Shown in pieces: positions 5,948 through 6,609 of a stretch of DNA of 6,609 nt. The notes beneath the pieces are model-generated. The model saw only the letters and a program-made list of their open reading frames with translations, had not been told where the DNA came from and searched no databases. Source of the DNA: Clostridiales bacterium (GTDB taxonomy: Bacteria; Bacillota; Clostridia; Lachnospirales; Lachnospiraceae); contig JAHZHF010000121.1 of NCBI GenBank assembly GCA_019420405.1, positions 1 to 6,609 of the forward strand. Reading direction: 5' to 3'. The translations under genes were made by a program, and so were the position numbers. The stretch's first letter is position 1. Each line of letters starts with the position of its first letter.

Positions 5948-6609
5948 TCACACCGATTCGTTAAGTCCTTTCGTATATTTCATCATCTGCGAGATCACAT
6001 AGACTGCCACAACCGCCTCCGTCATAGGCATTGCGAACCAGATCGCATTTCCGCCAAGCACTGCCGGAAGCAGATAGATCAATACGCCGCTGATAACAAG
6101 CCCCCTAGCTACCGACGCCACAAAAGCCGACTTCGGTTTCATCAGCGCCTGGAAGTAATAGGTCGAAAATACGTTGAGCGGCAGAAGCAGGAACGAGACC
6201 GCATAGCACCTTATGATCGACGGTGCAATCTCAAGCACTTCCCTGGTCGGCGCCATGAAGAGCCGGATAAACGTATTGGGGATAAGCATACTCAGCAACG
6301 TCCAAAGTATGCTGAATACCGCCACCGTGGCGAGCGCGTATTTCAGAGTTTCCTTTATCCTGTCTCCTTTTCCCGCGCCGAAATTGGTGGAGATAATCGG
6401 CTGGGAAGCCTGACCCACACTGTACGCACAGCACTGTACAAACGTACTGATATTAACGATAACACCGTATACTGACAGCGCGTTCGTCCCGAGATATACC
6501 ATGATCTGACGGTTGAACAGGATCGTCAGGATTCCCATCGCTACGTCGATAAAAAACGTAGAAAACCCGGTTGCCGTAATCTCCCTTAATTTTCTCACAA
6601 GTCCCTCCG
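5948..6609 (-). CDS. MATE-family multidrug/metabolite efflux protein, C-terminal half (partial, runs off the window edge)
   Basis: The visible part is about 220 residues and matches the C-terminal lobe of MATE (NorM/DinF-type) antiporters, which export drugs or metabolites in exchange for Na+ or H+. Evidence: about six hydrophobic segments; the family-typical entry to helix 7, KLREITATGFSTFFID; and the conserved block SVGQASQPIISTNFGAGKGDRIKETLKYAL, in two parts (SVGQASQPIISTNFGAG, then KGDRIKETLKYAL). Full MATE proteins have about 450 residues and 12 helices. The reading frame stays open to the window edge (the last codons read Glu-Gly-Leu before a GTG at 6598), so the N-terminal lobe should lie beyond position 6609. 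A GGAGGGA motif just before that GTG resembles a ribosome binding site but probably just encodes Glu-Gly. The gene ends 42 bases before the kinase-like gene on the same strand. The family call is firm; the substrate is unknown. Confidence 0.9.
   Translation of the reverse strand, partial: EGLVRKLREITATGFSTFFIDVAMGILTILFNRQIMVYLGTNALSVYGVIVNISTFVQCCAYSVGQASQPIISTNFGAGKGDRIKETLKYALATVAVFSILWTLLSMLIPNTFIRLFMAPTREVLEIAPSIIRCYAVSFLLLPLNVFSTYYFQALMKPKSAFVASVARGLVISGVLIYLLPAVLGGNAIWFAMPMTEAVVAVYVISQMMKYTKGLNESV

Noticed and set aside
5738..6475. Long open frame on the plus strand opposite the MATE and kinase-like genes
   Set aside because: Its protein is rich in His, Arg and Tyr with no recognisable motif. 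It lies antisense to two well-supported genes and crosses the gap between them.

Overview
The window looks like chromosomal DNA of a mid-GC Gram-positive anaerobe of the Clostridia, most likely a Lachnospiraceae-type gut bacterium. The reasons are strong AGGAGG-type ribosome binding sites before most genes, intrinsic terminators with A and T tracts, and a cytidylate-kinase-like protein of the kind common in Lachnospiraceae. The taxonomic call is inference from composition and gene content. No RNA gene, CRISPR array, insertion sequence or phage gene was seen, and no stretch longer than 300 bases lacks a gene.

Left arm, plus strand (1-2409). A dihydrodipicolinate synthase/N-acetylneuraminate lyase superfamily enzyme (72-1046) is followed by an NRAMP-family-like membrane transporter (1132-2409). 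A strong hairpin in the 85-base gap (1057-1108) may set their relative expression. The enzyme keeps the Schiff-base Lys and one Tyr but differs from true DapA at other active-site positions. The transporter lacks the metal-binding Asp and Met of real NRAMP proteins. Together they look more like an uptake-plus-catabolism pair for an organic compound than lysine synthesis plus metal uptake, but the substrate is unknown.

Middle, minus strand (5284 down to 2477). A complete TRAP transporter operon in the order binding protein (DctP), small permease (DctQ), large permease (DctM) converges on the left arm. A near-perfect bidirectional terminator (2425-2452) separates the two units. The binding-protein gene has a damaged-looking 5' end: two in-frame stops lie just before the lipoprotein signal core and no good ribosome binding site is visible.

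Right arm, minus strand (6609 down to 5408). The C-terminal half of a MATE-family efflux protein runs off the window edge and is followed by a cytidylate-kinase-like P-loop protein. That kinase-like protein appears to have lost about 36 internal residues covering the LID region. A strong hairpin terminator (5364-5393) ends this unit before the TRAP operon starts.

Most of the content is ordinary accessory metabolism and transport. The points worth a second look are the metal-site-less NRAMP-like protein and its aldolase partner, the internally deleted kinase-like gene, and the disrupted start of dctP.
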